From the NCBI RefSeq assembly GCF_014762685.1, contig NZ_JABURM010000005.1, positions 1,674,001 to 1,738,000 on the forward strand: 64,000 nucleotides of DNA. Reading direction: 5' to 3'. Position 1 is the stretch's first letter; each line of letters begins with the position of its first letter. The notes beneath the pieces were generated by a model. The model did no database searches, was not told the DNA's origin, and saw only the letters and a list, made by a program, of their open reading frames with translations. Shown in pieces: positions 17,975 through 27,820 of the stretch. The position numbers and the translations under genes are program-made. Source of the stretch: Gracilimonas sp. (lineage in GTDB: Bacteria > Bacteroidota > Rhodothermia > Balneolales > Balneolaceae).

Positions 17975-19087
17975 TCAGATTACCGGTAGTTTTCCTTCAA
18001 ACATATTTTCGAATTGAACATCCGAGACATTTAGGTCTAGTAACAAACTCAATATATCTCCCACCTTGGAACAGGAAACAAAATTCCTTGAATTAAGATC
18101 CTGCGTTACCAACTCCTTGCCGATCATAAAATCAATATTCGTATTAATAAGCTCCGCCTCTTCATAAAGCCCAAAATGTTCCAGCATCATACCCATAGAC
18201 AGGATAGTAGCAATGGGATTTGCCAGATCTTTTCCCGCAACTTGTGGATAACTTCCATGGATAGGTTCAAAAAGTGATATTTCCTCACCTATTGAAGCTG
18301 ACGGGAGTAATCCTATAGACCCCGTGATTACACTGCTTTCATCTGAAATTATATCTCCAAACATATTCTCCGTTAAAATAACGTCAAACTTATTCGGGCG
18401 TAAAATGAGTTGCATAGCGGCGTTATCCACAAATAAATACTCCACTTCAACGTCAGGATAATTCTCAGAGATGGCCTGAACTGTTTGGCGCCACAAACGA
18501 GATGTTTCCAGCACATTGGCTTTATCAATAAGCGTTAGTTTTTTACGACGTGATTCCGCCGCCTCAAAAGCCATTTTCGAAATTCGTTCAATCTCTTCTA
18601 CTGAATACGTACAGTGATCATACGCCGATTTCTCATCTTCTGACCGGCCCTTTTCACCAAAATAAATTCCTCCTGCCAACTCCCTGTATATCACCAGATC
18701 AGTGCCTTCAATCCGCTCTCTTTTTAAAGGCGAACGATTAAGCAGAGATGCATAAGTTTTGACCGGCCGAATATTTGCATATAATTTCAAAGCTTTTCGC
18801 AAGCGAAGTAATCCTTGCTCAGGCCGTATCTTGGCCGAAGGATCATTATCGTATTTGGGATCTCCTATAGCGCCAAATAATATTGCATCTGAATTCATGC
18901 AAACATCTACTGTTTTCTCTGGAAGAGGATCGCCACTTTCTTCAATGGCCACAGCCCCTACCGATGCATATTCATACTCAAAGTCATGACCAAAGCGCTC
19001 TGCAATTACTTCAAGTACTTTGATTCCCTGTTTTGTTACTTCCGGACCTATTCCATCTCCCGGTAATACTGCAATCTTTTTTTTCAT
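17975..19087 (-). CDS. leuB: 3-Isopropylmalate dehydrogenase
   Basis: A 370-residue NAD-dependent enzyme of leucine synthesis: oxidative decarboxylation of 3-isopropylmalate. Seen: IAVLPGDGIGPEV at the start, the substrate-binding LRLRKALKLYANIRP loop, YRELAGGIYFGEKG, and the NAD region FGDIISDESSVITGSIGLLPSASIG (parts: FGDIISDE, GSIGLLPSASI) and HGSYPQVAGKDLANP. Length is normal. It is the last gene of leuACDB, starting 3 bases after leuD; it converges on the frameshifted lipoprotein gene, whose stop is 8 bases away. Confidence 0.97.
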   Translation of the reverse strand: MKKKIAVLPGDGIGPEVTKQGIKVLEVIAERFGHDFEYEYASVGAVAIEESGDPLPEKTVDVCMNSDAILFGAIGDPKYDNDPSAKIRPEQGLLRLRKALKLYANIRPVKTYASLLNRSPLKRERIEGTDLVIYRELAGGIYFGEKGRSEDEKSAYDHCTYSVEEIERISKMAFEAAESRRKKLTLIDKANVLETSRLWRQTVQAISENYPDVEVEYLFVDNAAMQLILRPNKFDVILTENMFGDIISDESSVITGSIGLLPSASIGEEISLFEPIHGSYPQVAGKDLANPIATILSMGMMLEHFGLYEEAELINTNIDFMIGKELVTQDLNSRNFVSCSKVGDILSLLLDLNVSDVQFENMFEGKLPVI

Positions 19088-19090
19088 TCC

Positions 19091-19681
19091 TTAATACTCC
19101 ACATGTTGTTTTTCAAATTGTTTGATTTTGTCTTTTTGGCTGAGTAAAAAATCGATGTCATCATATCCTTTCATCAAGCACATTTTTTTATATGGATTGA
19201 TTTCAAAATATTCATTGTCACCATCTTCCAGTGTAACCGTCTGTTCCTGTAGATCTACAGTGATAGATGTGGATGGCTTTGACTGAACTTTGGTCAATAC
19301 CTTGTGCAAAAAAACCTGACTTACCTGAACCGGAAGCAATCCGTTATTCAAAGCATTGCCTTTAAAAATGTCCGCAAAATAGCTAGAAACAACGGCTTTG
19401 AAACCATAGTCAGATAAAGCCCAAGCAGCATGTTCACGACTCGATCCGCATCCAAAATTTCGTCCCGCCACTAAGATTTTTCCTGAATACCCAGAGCTGT
19501 TCAATACAAAATCTTTTTTAGGACTACCATCGGAATCATATCGCCAATCTCGAAATAAATGCTCTCCAAATCCTTCACGGGTAATCGCTTTCAGGTATCT
19601 TGCCGGAATAATCTGATCAGTATCCACATCTTCTTCGGGAAGGGGAACAGCTGTTGATTTCAATACTTCGAATTTTTCCAT
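19091..19681 (-). CDS. leuD: 3-Isopropylmalate dehydratase small subunit
   Basis: A 196-residue swivel domain of the isopropylmalate isomerase, working with LeuC. Family motifs seen are [13 protein letters not shown], the [17 protein letters not shown] active-site loop and the [19 protein letters not shown] segment. Length is usual. It overlaps no gene: 2 bases separate it from leuC and 3 from leuB, so translation in the operon is tight. Confidence 0.97.
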   Translation of the reverse strand: MEKFEVLKSTAVPLPEEDVDTDQIIPARYLKAITREGFGEHLFRDWRYDSDGSPKKDFVLNSSGYSGKILVAGRNFGCGSSREHAAWALSDYGFKAVVSSYFADIFKGNALNNGLLPVQVSQVFLHKVLTKVQSKPSTSITVDLQEQTVTLEDGDNEYFEINPYKKMCLMKGYDDIDFLLSQKDKIKQFEKQHVEY

Positions 19682-19683
19682 AA

Positions 19684-21093
19684 TTACACCGCTACTTTTT
19701 TCGTAATAAATTTCCGAGGATCAACAACCTTGCCTTCAATGGCTATAGTGGCAGCAGTTAAAGGACTCACCAGCATTGTCCGGGCTCCCGGACCTTGTCT
19801 TCCCTCAAAATTTCGATTTGAAGTGGACACACAGTATTCGCCTTTTGGTATTTTGTCTTCATTCATCCCCAAACAGGCTGAACAGCCAGACTGACGAAGC
19901 TCAAATCCTGCATCAGCCAAAGTTTTGTCAATTCCTTCTTTTTTAGCCTGTTCCTGCACTTGTCGTGAACCGGGAACGATCATGGCCTGTATGTGACCTG
20001 CTTTCTTTTTCCCTTTTACATAATCCGCCACGACCCGGAGATCCTCAATTCGACTGTTGGTACAGCTTCCTATAAATACATGATCAATTTTTTTACCCTG
20101 CAGAGACTCTCCCGGCTCCAGCCCCATATATTCCAATGATTTGTTCAACCCTGCTGGATTTTCAACTTCTTCAGGCTTTGGGACAGTTTCCGTAATTTTT
20201 ATTCCTGCTCCGGGATTGGTGCCATAAGTGATCATCGGCTCAATTTCTTCAGCCCGGAAATAATATTCCTTATCAAAAACAGCTTCGGAATCAGTGAAAA
20301 ATGTCTTCCAGTATTTAATTGCTTTATCTAAGCTTTCTCCTTTTGGAGCAAATTCCCGACCTTTTACATACTCAAATGTTCTCTCATCAGGAGCAATAAT
20401 TCCACCTCTGGCTCCCATTTCTATACTCATGTTGCAGATAGTCATTCGGGCCTCCATTGAGAGTCCCTGAATAGCTGTCCCGGAATATTCTACAAAATGA
20501 CCTGTTCCGCCACCTGTTCCCAATTTCGAAATGATATGGAGGATGATGTCTTTTGCAAAAATTCCTTCTCCCAATTCACCATCAATAATAATGCGCATGG
20601 TTTTAGGGCGTTCAACGAGCAGACATTGAGTTGCCATTACTTGTTCTACCTGTGAAGTTCCAATCCCAAATGCTATGGCTCCAAAAGCTCCATGTGTAGA
20701 AGTGTGACTATCTCCACAAACGATAGTCATGCCCGGTTTAGTTATTCCAAGTTCCGGCCCAATTACATGAACAATTCCTTGATAAGGGTGACCAAGGCCA
20801 TATAGTTCAATTCCAAAATCTTTACAATTTTGCTGAAGCGCATCCACCTGAAGCTTAGATAAAGCTTCCTTTATGGGAAGGTGTTGGTTTTTGGTTGGCA
20901 CGTTGTGATCGGCCGTAGCTACAATTTTTTCTTTTCGAAAAATATCAATACCACGATCACGAATTCCGCTAAAAGCCTGCGGACTGGTAACTTCATGGAT
21001 CAAATGCCGATCGATGTACAAAACTTCAGGCCCTCTCTCAACCTTGGTAACAACATGTTGATCCCAAACTTTTTCAAATAACGTTTTTGGCAT
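19684..21093 (-). CDS. leuC: 3-Isopropylmalate dehydratase large subunit
   Basis: A 469-residue aconitase-family enzyme that isomerises 2- to 3-isopropylmalate with a [4Fe-4S] cluster. Cluster cysteines are in GSCTNSR and [10 protein letters not shown], after [15 protein letters not shown], where the active-site residues lie. Length and order are normal. It follows leuA by 115 bases, a gap that holds a 27-codon ORF, and precedes leuD by 2 bases. Confidence 0.97.
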   Translation of the reverse strand: MPKTLFEKVWDQHVVTKVERGPEVLYIDRHLIHEVTSPQAFSGIRDRGIDIFRKEKIVATADHNVPTKNQHLPIKEALSKLQVDALQQNCKDFGIELYGLGHPYQGIVHVIGPELGITKPGMTIVCGDSHTSTHGAFGAIAFGIGTSQVEQVMATQCLLVERPKTMRIIIDGELGEGIFAKDIILHIISKLGTGGGTGHFVEYSGTAIQGLSMEARMTICNMSIEMGARGGIIAPDERTFEYVKGREFAPKGESLDKAIKYWKTFFTDSEAVFDKEYYFRAEEIEPMITYGTNPGAGIKITETVPKPEEVENPAGLNKSLEYMGLEPGESLQGKKIDHVFIGSCTNSRIEDLRVVADYVKGKKKAGHIQAMIVPGSRQVQEQAKKEGIDKTLADAGFELRQSGCSACLGMNEDKIPKGEYCVSTSNRNFEGRQGPGARTMLVSPLTAATIAIEGKVVDPRKFITKKVAV

Positions 21094-21101
21094 AAATAAA
21101 T

Positions 21102-21185
21102 CTACTCTTCATCAATAGTATTAGTAATTCCATTTTTTTTAACCAACTTTCGCTCCCACGCAGAACGACGGGAACCAGTCCTCAT
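21102..21185 (-). CDS. Possible 27-residue small ORF between leuA and leuC
   Basis: In the leuA-leuC gap one frame runs from ATG at 21185 to TAG at 21104-21102: a basic N-terminus ([19 protein letters not shown]) and an acidic end. It is not rich in Leu/Ile/Val, so it does not look like a leader peptide of the ilv type. It could be a small protein or chance; no similarity is claimed. Confidence 0.25.
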   Translation of the reverse strand: MRTGSRRSAWERKLVKKNGITNTIDEE

Positions 21186-21208
21186 TCTAAGTTCATAGTT
21201 CGATATTC

Positions 21209-22366
21209 TCAGCCGGTGGCTGCCACAGAGAATAACTTAATCAGATCTTGGTCTTGAATAATTTTCTTTTGATCCGCCAGGTTCAAAAATGCCTGATAAT
21301 GACGCTCCAGTTCATCCTTGCAGAATTCAAATCCCAATTTCTTAGCTCGATAATTTAACGCAGCTCTTCCACTTCGGGCAGTTAATACAATAGATGAATC
21401 CAATGCACCAACTTCTTCAGGATCTATAATTTCATAGGTATCACGTGATTTAATAACTCCATCCTGATGAATACCTGAGGAGTGGGCAAAAGCATTGGAA
21501 CCCACTATGGCTTTATTAGCCTGAACCGGCATATTCATTTTGGCAGAAACGATCGCACTGATCTCACTTAAATATTTTGTGTTAATCCCTGTATCAAAAT
21601 TTAAATCGTTATGCTTGCGCATAATCATGACTACTTCTTCAAGGGATGCATTGCCTGCCCGTTCTCCAATTCCGTTGATCGTGCATTCTATCTGACGCGC
21701 GCCATTTCTTACTCCCATGATAGAATTTGCTGTTGCCAGCCCAAGATCATTATGGCAATGCGTGGAAATGGTGGTGTTATGAATGCCTTTCACATTTTCC
21801 TGCAGGTATTTGATCTTCTCGCCGTATTCAGATGGCAGGCAGTACCCTGTTGTATCCGGAATATTTACTACGGTAGCCCCGGCTTTTATAACCGCTTCAA
21901 TCACCATGGCAAGATATTCGTTATCGGTTCTTCCGGCATCTTCAGCATAGAATTCCACATCTTCTACATACTTCTTTGCCAGCTTAACTGCGGCAACTCC
22001 CCGCTCAATAACTTTTTCGCGAGTCGTTCGCAGTTTATTGAACACATGGCTGTCGGAAGTTCCTATTCCGGTATGTATACGAGGCCGTTTTGCTGACTTT
22101 ATTGCATCAGCTGCTACTTCGATGTCGTTTGGCACGGCGCGAGTGAGTGCACAAACCGTTGCGTTTTTGATGATTTTTGAGATTCTGCTAACCGATTCGA
22201 AATCGCCGGGACTGGAAATAGGGAATCCAACTTCCATCACATCCACTCCAAGGCGTTCCAATTCCCTGGCTATCTCAATTTTTTCTTTGGTATTGAGAGT
22301 ACAGCCTGGTACTTGTTCACCGTCACGCAGCGTGGTATCAAAAATTTGAATTTGGGTATTTGGCAT
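21209..22366 (-). CDS. leuA: 2-Isopropylmalate synthase (short form)
   Basis: A 385-residue enzyme for the committed step of leucine synthesis, joining acetyl-CoA and 2-ketoisovalerate. [12 protein letters not shown] (residues 9-20), the [15 protein letters not shown] metal site and [15 protein letters not shown] (parts) give the HMGL-like TIM barrel. After the barrel only a short helical subdomain ([17 protein letters not shown] to the end) remains. The C-terminal LeuA regulatory domain of long forms (about 500-520 residues) is absent, so allosteric leucine feedback of the usual kind is not expected. Short forms are known in this group. It is the first gene of leuACDB and is divergent from the 513-residue protein. 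Confidence 0.93.
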   Translation of the reverse strand: MPNTQIQIFDTTLRDGEQVPGCTLNTKEKIEIARELERLGVDVMEVGFPISSPGDFESVSRISKIIKNATVCALTRAVPNDIEVAADAIKSAKRPRIHTGIGTSDSHVFNKLRTTREKVIERGVAAVKLAKKYVEDVEFYAEDAGRTDNEYLAMVIEAVIKAGATVVNIPDTTGYCLPSEYGEKIKYLQENVKGIHNTTISTHCHNDLGLATANSIMGVRNGARQIECTINGIGERAGNASLEEVVMIMRKHNDLNFDTGINTKYLSEISAIVSAKMNMPVQANKAIVGSNAFAHSSGIHQDGVIKSRDTYEIIDPEEVGALDSSIVLTARSGRAALNYRAKKLGFEFCKDELERHYQAFLNLADQKKIIQDQDLIKLFSVAATG

Positions 22367-22565
22367 TAATCTGAGTATTTCTAACTTAAAGCCGGTTCAT
22401 TACTTTCTCTGGTCAAAGTTCAAGTAATTGGGTCGAAAGTAACTTCATAGAGTTAGAGCGTAAAACCACATTTGCAGGTAATTACGACACCCAAACTTTT
22501 CGACATTATATTTAATCAAATAAATATCAATTACTTAACACTCTCACACTCATTCATTTTTTACA

Positions 22566-24107
22566 ATGGCCAACCAACCAAATGATTTTCTTTTTCAATT
22601 AATAAACTCGTTGACAAAAGCAGAAAAGCGGGCTTTTAAGATTTATGCTACTCGAAATAGCAGCTCTGATGCCAAGTTCATTAAGCTTTTTGATGCTATT
22701 GATAAAATCTCAGACTATGATGAAGAACGGATTATTGAAAGCCTGGATGGAGTTAAAAAAAGACAATTCTCTAACCTGAAAGCGCATCTCTATAAGCAGA
22801 TTCTTACCAGCTTAAGGCTCACAAATATAAACCACAATGTGGATATCATGTTGCGGGAACAGATCGATCATGCCAGAATTTTGTACAATAAAGGGCTTTA
22901 CAAGCAAAGTTTACGACTGTTAGACAGGGCAAAATCTTTGGCTCAACAAAATCACCGGCACTCCCTTCAGTTCGAAATACTGACTTTTGAACGCATCATA
23001 GAATCCCAATATATTACCCGCAGTCTGAAAAATCGTGCAGACGAACTCATTGAACAAGCTGAGGAAAAGCTTGAAACACTTACAAACTATAACCGTTTAG
23101 CCAATCTCTCCTTACGCCTGTATGGAATCTATATTAAAGCCGGCCATATAAGAGATGAAAAAGATTATGAGAACATCAGTGGGTACTTTAAGAAAGAGCT
23201 GAGTGGGATTAAAAAAAGTGATTTAGGCTTTTTTGAGCAACTTTATCTCTATGTTTCCTATGCTTGGTATAGCCTTATTGTTCAGGATTTTTTACTGCAG
23301 TACCGATATGCCCAGAAATGGGTAGACCTGTTTAAAGAAAATCCTGATATGCTTGAATTAGAACCCATTTGGTATCTCAAAGGGCAACATGTATTACTGG
23401 AAGCTTTATTCGTTTTAGGCCATTATAAAAAGCATGAAGAGGTAAAATCCAATCTGGAAGAATTTCTAAAAAATCCGCCGACCCGCAGTAATGAAAATCT
23501 TGAAACATTGGGATTCATGTATCTTTACACTTCAAAAATTAACGGGCACTTTATAGCGGGGACATTTTCTGAGGGTATGAAATTAATACCCGAATTGAAT
23601 CGAAAAATCGAGAAGTATTCTCAGCAGGTAGATCCACACCGCGTCCTGATTTTTTATTACAAAATAGCATGTCTTTACTTCGGAGCCGGAGAAAATGAAA
23701 AAGCCATTGATTATTTGAACAAAATCATCAACTATCCTGACCAAAAATTGAGAGAAGACCTACATTGCTTTGCCCGCATTCTAAACCTAATCGCTCATTA
23801 CGAGTTGGGAAATCAAGCCCATGTAGAGTATCAGATTCGTTCCGTATATCGTTTCCTTAGAAAGATGAATGACCTGAATTTAGTACAGCAGGAAATCCTC
23901 AAATTCTTGCAAAATCTTGATAAGGCTAACGGAGCAACCCTAAAGGATAAATTCAAAAAATTGCGCAAACGGTTACTCAAAATCAATGAAATGCCGTACC
24001 AAAAACGACCATTTTTGTATTTGGACATCATATCTTGGCTGGAAGCCAAAATTAATGATAAACCCGTCCAAGCTATCATAAAGTCAAATTTCACCCCACG
24101 CAATTAG
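22566..24107 (+). CDS. Conserved helical (TPR-like) protein between leu and ilv operons
   Basis: A 513-residue soluble protein, almost wholly alpha-helical. The N-terminus (FLFQLINSLTKAEKRAFKIY) is basic and amphipathic, followed by repeating helix pairs such as ILYNKGLYKQSLRLLDRAKS and IACLYFGAGENEKAIDYLNK, which resemble divergent TPRs, especially between residues 95-140 and 355-410. The C-terminus is strongly basic. There is no signal, membrane helix or catalytic motif. I do not recognise a named family. It lies divergent to leuA and immediately upstream of the ilv attenuator, so it may be just a neighbour or have a role near branched-chain metabolism; nothing in the sequence proves a regulatory function. 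Confidence 0.78.
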   Translation: MANQPNDFLFQLINSLTKAEKRAFKIYATRNSSSDAKFIKLFDAIDKISDYDEERIIESLDGVKKRQFSNLKAHLYKQILTSLRLTNINHNVDIMLREQIDHARILYNKGLYKQSLRLLDRAKSLAQQNHRHSLQFEILTFERIIESQYITRSLKNRADELIEQAEEKLETLTNYNRLANLSLRLYGIYIKAGHIRDEKDYENISGYFKKELSGIKKSDLGFFEQLYLYVSYAWYSLIVQDFLLQYRYAQKWVDLFKENPDMLELEPIWYLKGQHVLLEALFVLGHYKKHEEVKSNLEEFLKNPPTRSNENLETLGFMYLYTSKINGHFIAGTFSEGMKLIPELNRKIEKYSQQVDPHRVLIFYYKIACLYFGAGENEKAIDYLNKIINYPDQKLREDLHCFARILNLIAHYELGNQAHVEYQIRSVYRFLRKMNDLNLVQQEILKFLQNLDKANGATLKDKFKKLRKRLLKINEMPYQKRPFLYLDIISWLEAKINDKPVQAIIKSNFTPRN

Positions 24108-24160
24108 TTATGAATACCCTTTGGACATCCCAAAATTAAAAAACTTAGAACCGCCTAACA

Positions 24161-24192
24161 TTTGATACTCGAGCTAAATCAGCTTTTCTTTG
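24161..24192 (+). promoter_or_regulatory. Candidate ilv promoter (Bacteroidota-type -33/-7)
   Basis: TTTG (24161-24164) is followed after 20 bases by TTTCTTTG (24185-24192), close to the Bacteroidota consensus TTTG-N19-21-TAnnTTTG (one mismatch, T for A). Transcription would begin near 24199, shortly before the leader peptide ATG at 24216. Inferred from match and position. Confidence 0.4.
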
Positions 24193-24215
24193 TGCTCGAA
24201 ACAAACATTTAATGT

Positions 24216-24290
24216 ATGCTGTCTGTCATTATTTCTCTGGTCATTATTCAAATTATTGGTATTCCATACCATCCAGGGAAAGCTTTGTGA
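24216..24290 (+). CDS. ilv operon leader peptide (Ile-rich)
   Basis: A 24-codon ORF: ATG at 24216, TGA at 24288-24290. It begins MLSVIISLVIIQIIGI and ends with a Pro/His/Gly-containing tail. Twelve of 24 residues are branched-chain: seven Ile (all ATT, codons at 24228, 24231, 24243, 24246, 24252, 24255, 24261), two Val and three Leu. This composition, its place before ilvD and its overlap with switch hairpins are what is expected of a translated attenuator leader. The other overlapping frame in this region is not Ile-rich. The product itself is presumably not functional. Confidence 0.8.
   Translation: MLSVIISLVIIQIIGIPYHPGKAL
24234..24279 (+). promoter_or_regulatory. ilv leader protector hairpin (1:2)
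   Basis: TCTCTGG (24234-24240) pairs with CCAGGGA (24273-24279), one G-U included, and an inner hairpin TGGTAT (24257-24262)/ATACCA (24266-24271) lies inside. Its 3' arm shares 24277-24279 with the antiterminator arm, so the two structures exclude each other. A ribosome stalled on the Ile codons would melt it. Confidence 0.6.
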
Positions 24291-24325
24291 CAACATCACG
24301 ATTTTGATCACTAAAAAGCCTTTCC
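24277..24325 (+). promoter_or_regulatory. ilv antiterminator pairing (2:3)
   Basis: GGAAAGCTTT (24277-24286) is complementary to AAAGC (24315-24319) plus TTTCC (24321-24325), ten pairs with a single bulged C at 24320. The right arm is the 5' arm of the terminator, so forming this pairing prevents termination. The left arm overlaps leader codons 21-24 and is covered when the ribosome reaches the stop codon. Confidence 0.65.
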
Positions 24326-24347
24326 TAATCAGAAAGGCTTTTTTTTT
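24313..24347 (+). terminator. ilv attenuator terminator (3:4)
   Basis: A perfect 12-base-pair stem, AAAAAGCCTTTC (24313-24324) with GAAAGGCTTTTT (24332-24343), 7-base loop, and a T run to 24347. This is a strong intrinsic terminator located 23 bases before the ilvD ATG and with no complete gene between it and the promoter except the leader peptide, which fits attenuation rather than ordinary gene-end termination. Confidence 0.9.
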
Positions 24348-24370
24348 GAATAAACTTTTTCACTCACTAT

Positions 24371-26050
24371 ATGGCAGAATTAAATAAATACAGTAAAGAG
24401 GTAACCCAAGATGATTCTCAACCTGCAGCACAGGCTATGCTTCATGCTATTGGTCTGAGCGACAATGATCTGCAAAAACCCCTTATCGGAATAGCCAGTA
24501 CGGGATATGAAGGAAATCCCTGTAATATGCACCTTAACGATCTGGCTGTTCATGTAAAAAAAGGAATTGAGAACTCCGGAATGAATGGGTTAATCTTCAA
24601 CACCATTGGCATTAGCGATGGCATTTCGATGGGAACTCCGGGAATGCGCTATTCTCTCCCCTCCCGCGACTTAATTGCAGATTCTATGGAATCGGTGATA
24701 AAGGGAATGTCCTATGATGGAATGGCTGCCATTGTTGGCTGCGACAAAAATATGCCCGGTGCACTGATGGCAATGATTCGGGTAAACCGCCCTTCTATTT
24801 TAGTTTATGGAGGAACCATCGCTCCCGGATTCCACAATGGACAAAAACTGGATGTAGTTTCTGCTTTTGAAGCATGGGGACAAAAAGTATCCGGTAAGAT
24901 TTCTGATGGGGAATTTAAAGATGTTATTCAGCATGCTTGCCCCGGAGCAGGTGCTTGTGGAGGAATGTACACAGCAAATACCATGTCGTCTGCCATTGAA
25001 GCATTAGGGATGAGCCTACCCTACAATTCTTCCAACCCTGCTACCAATAGCGCCAAAGCCTTAGAATGTGAAGCTCTTGGAAAACACCTCTACCAGCTGT
25101 TAGAAAACGATATCAAACCATCAGATATCCTCACCAAAAAATCTTTTGAAAATGCCATTCGCCTCATCATTGTCTTGGGAGGGTCAACAAATGCCGTGCT
25201 TCATATGATTGCCATTGCTAAAACTGCCAATATTGAACTTACACTGTATGACTTTCAGCGGATCAGCAATAACACCCCTTTTCTTGCTGACTTGAAACCC
25301 AGCGGGAAATACGTGATGGAAGATTTACACAAAGTAGGAGGCATTCCGGCCGTAATGAAATACATGCTGGAGCACGATTTGTTAGACGGAGATTGCCTGA
25401 CCGTAACGGGTAAAACTCTTGCCGAGAACTTAGAAAAAATTGATGCTTTAAATAACCGTCAGGATGTGATTCATTCACTGAATAATCCTATTAAGAAGAA
25501 TGGGCACATTCAAATTCTTTACGGCAACCTGGCAGAAGAAGGAGCAGTGGCTAAAATCACCGGAAAAGAAGGGGAGGTTTTTGAAGGACCTGCTCGTGTT
25601 TTCGAAAATGAATTTGAAGCCAACGATGGCATCAAAAATGGAGAAGTGGAGGCCGGCGATGTAGTTGTTATTCGATATGTAGGCCCCAAAGGCGGCCCCG
25701 GCATGCCCGAAATGTTGAAACCCACTTCGGCTATTATGGGAGCCGGTTTAGGAAATGAAGTTGCTCTTATAACCGACGGAAGGTTCTCCGGTGGAACTCA
25801 TGGATTTGTAGTTGGGCACATCACTCCCGAAGCACAGGTTGGGGGAGCTATAGCCTTGGTCAAGAATGGAGATTCTATTCGCATTGATGCAAAAAAAAAT
25901 GAAATCAATGTGCTCATCTCCAAAAAGGAACTGGCTAAAAGAAAAAAGTCTTGGAAAAACCCGCCCCTTAAAGAAAGCAGGGGAACTCTTTACAAATACG
26001 CGAAAACTGTTTCTTCGGCTTCTAAAGGGTGTGTAACCGATGAATGTTAA
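24371..26050 (+). CDS. ilvD: Dihydroxy-acid dehydratase
   Basis: A 559-residue Fe-S enzyme that dehydrates 2,3-dihydroxy-acids to the 2-keto acids of valine and isoleucine synthesis. Cluster-binding cysteines are visible in [24 protein letters not shown] and [15 protein letters not shown]. The C-terminal [17 protein letters not shown] segment is characteristic of IlvD over Edd. Length is normal. It is the first structural gene after the attenuator. The ATG at 26040 of the next ORF overlaps its last 11 bases. Confidence 0.97.
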   Translation: MAELNKYSKEVTQDDSQPAAQAMLHAIGLSDNDLQKPLIGIASTGYEGNPCNMHLNDLAVHVKKGIENSGMNGLIFNTIGISDGISMGTPGMRYSLPSRDLIADSMESVIKGMSYDGMAAIVGCDKNMPGALMAMIRVNRPSILVYGGTIAPGFHNGQKLDVVSAFEAWGQKVSGKISDGEFKDVIQHACPGAGACGGMYTANTMSSAIEALGMSLPYNSSNPATNSAKALECEALGKHLYQLLENDIKPSDILTKKSFENAIRLIIVLGGSTNAVLHMIAIAKTANIELTLYDFQRISNNTPFLADLKPSGKYVMEDLHKVGGIPAVMKYMLEHDLLDGDCLTVTGKTLAENLEKIDALNNRQDVIHSLNNPIKKNGHIQILYGNLAEEGAVAKITGKEGEVFEGPARVFENEFEANDGIKNGEVEAGDVVVIRYVGPKGGPGMPEMLKPTSAIMGAGLGNEVALITDGRFSGGTHGFVVGHITPEAQVGGAIALVKNGDSIRIDAKKNEINVLISKKELAKRKKSWKNPPLKESRGTLYKYAKTVSSASKGCVTDEC

Positions 26051-27812
26051 TATCAAAATACCTGAAAAAACTATGGAAACATTAATGGCATCAATAAAAA
26101 AACCGGAGCCAAATAAATCTGATAAGGAGATATTAAGCGGAGCTGATGCGATTATCCGGATACTTCAGGAAGAGGCAGTTGATACTATTTTTGGGTATCC
26201 CGGCGGGGCCATCATGCCGGTTTATGACTCTCTTTATGATCACAATGAATCCATCAGACATATTTTAGCCCGACACGAGCAAGGTGCTATTCATGCTGCT
26301 CAGGGTTACGCACGATCTTCCGGAAAAGTAGGTGTTTGTCTGGCAACATCCGGACCGGGAGCCACAAATTTAATTACAGGTATTGCTGATGCTCAAATTG
26401 ACTCCACTCCCCTTGTTTGTATAACCGGACAGGTTGCTTCCGGATTTTTGGGGAGTGATGCTTTCCAGGAAACAGATATGATTGGAATTTCGATGCCGGT
26501 AACCAAATGGAACTTCCAGGTCACTAAAGCTGAAGAAATCCCCGCTGCTCTTGCCAAAGCATTTTATGTAGCACAAGCCGGTCGTCCGGGTCCCGTTTTA
26601 ATTGATATCACAAAAGATGCACAGTTTGATGTCTTCGAATTCGAATACGAAAAATGCACCAAACTCCGGAGTTATTTCCCTGTTCCAGACTATGAGATTT
26701 CTAAAATCGAGGAAGCAGCTGATCTGATAAATACTGCGGAACGCCCATTTGTACTTTTTGGTCAGGGTGTCATTCTGGCAAATGCAGAAAAAGAATTCAA
26801 ACAGTTCATCGAAAAAACCGGGATTCCATCTGCATGGACTATCATGGGGCTTTCGGCTTTGGATACCGATCACCCCCTAAACGTGGGGATGCTGGGAATG
26901 CATGGAAATTACGGACCTAACCTTCTCACCAATGAGTGTGATGTTTTGATAGCCATCGGAATGAGGTTTGATGACCGTGTAACCGGCAGTCTGGATAATT
27001 ATGCCACACAGGCTAAAGTAATTCACCTTGAAATTGATCCTGCCGAGATTGATAAAAATGTCCCAACTGATGTAGCCGTTTTGGGTGATGCAAAGGAAAC
27101 GCTCCCTGAACTCACCAAACGAGTGAAGGCCAATAGTCATCCCGATTGGCTGCAACACTTTCGCGATTGTGACAAAAAAGAATACGAGAAAGTCATTAAG
27201 AACGAACTGTACCCCTCTACCGGCATACTTAGCATGGGAGAAGTAATTCGCTTGATTTCAGAAAAAACTAACGGTGAAGCCATTATTGTAACGGATGTGG
27301 GCCAGCACCAAATGATCGCATGCAGATACAGTAGATTCACCAAATCGAAAGGAAGTATAACCTCAGGAGGTTTGGGAACAATGGGGTTTGGTCTGCCTGC
27401 CGCACTTGGTGCTAAAATCGGGGCACCGGACCGGGAAGTAATTGCCATTCTTGGCGATGGCGGGTTCCAGATGACTATACAAGAATTAGCAACTATCTAT
27501 CAAACTAAAACCAAAGTGAAGATCCTGTTGTTAAATAATGAATTTTTGGGAATGGTACGTCAGTGGCAACAACTATTTTTTGAGAAACGATACTCCTTTA
27601 CCCAAATGGATAATCCTGATTTTCAGGGTGTGGTTGAAGGGTTTCGAATTAAAACTAATCGTGTTATTAAACGCGAAAAACTGGATGCCGCTCTCGATGA
27701 ATTTTTAACCGCAGACAGTTCCTTCTTCCTGGAAGTAATGGTTGGAAAAGAAAACAATGTGTTTCCAATGGTGCCCAGTGGAAAATGTGTATCAGACATC
27801 AGATTGGAGTAA
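26040..27812 (+). CDS. ilvB: Acetolactate synthase large subunit
   Basis: A 590-residue ThDP enzyme that condenses pyruvate with pyruvate or 2-ketobutyrate. Seen: [15 protein letters not shown], the catalytic Glu in [16 protein letters not shown], the FAD/ThDP domain [12 protein letters not shown] and the ThDP motif [20 protein letters not shown]. The ATG at 26040 overlaps ilvD by 11 bases; a second ATG at 26073 would leave a normal N-terminus and is equally possible. It ends 8 bases before ilvN. Confidence 0.97.
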   Translation: MNVNIKIPEKTMETLMASIKKPEPNKSDKEILSGADAIIRILQEEAVDTIFGYPGGAIMPVYDSLYDHNESIRHILARHEQGAIHAAQGYARSSGKVGVCLATSGPGATNLITGIADAQIDSTPLVCITGQVASGFLGSDAFQETDMIGISMPVTKWNFQVTKAEEIPAALAKAFYVAQAGRPGPVLIDITKDAQFDVFEFEYEKCTKLRSYFPVPDYEISKIEEAADLINTAERPFVLFGQGVILANAEKEFKQFIEKTGIPSAWTIMGLSALDTDHPLNVGMLGMHGNYGPNLLTNECDVLIAIGMRFDDRVTGSLDNYATQAKVIHLEIDPAEIDKNVPTDVAVLGDAKETLPELTKRVKANSHPDWLQHFRDCDKKEYEKVIKNELYPSTGILSMGEVIRLISEKTNGEAIIVTDVGQHQMIACRYSRFTKSKGSITSGGLGTMGFGLPAALGAKIGAPDREVIAILGDGGFQMTIQELATIYQTKTKVKILLLNNEFLGMVRQWQQLFFEKRYSFTQMDNPDFQGVVEGFRIKTNRVIKREKLDAALDEFLTADSSFFLEVMVGKENNVFPMVPSGKCVSDIRLE

Positions 27813-27820
27813 TAAATACT

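Noticed and set aside
22400-22560. A leu leader peptide or attenuator upstream of leuA
   Set aside because: A 17-codon frame starts at 22506 and an 8-base inverted pair (TTACTTTC/GAAAGTAA) exists, but the peptide is not Leu-rich and there is no T tract or terminator, so attenuation is not supported.
24190-24387. A 65-residue ORF over the ilv leader
   Set aside because: It runs through the intrinsic terminator and into ilvD; the Ile-rich frame starting at 24216 is the one that fits.
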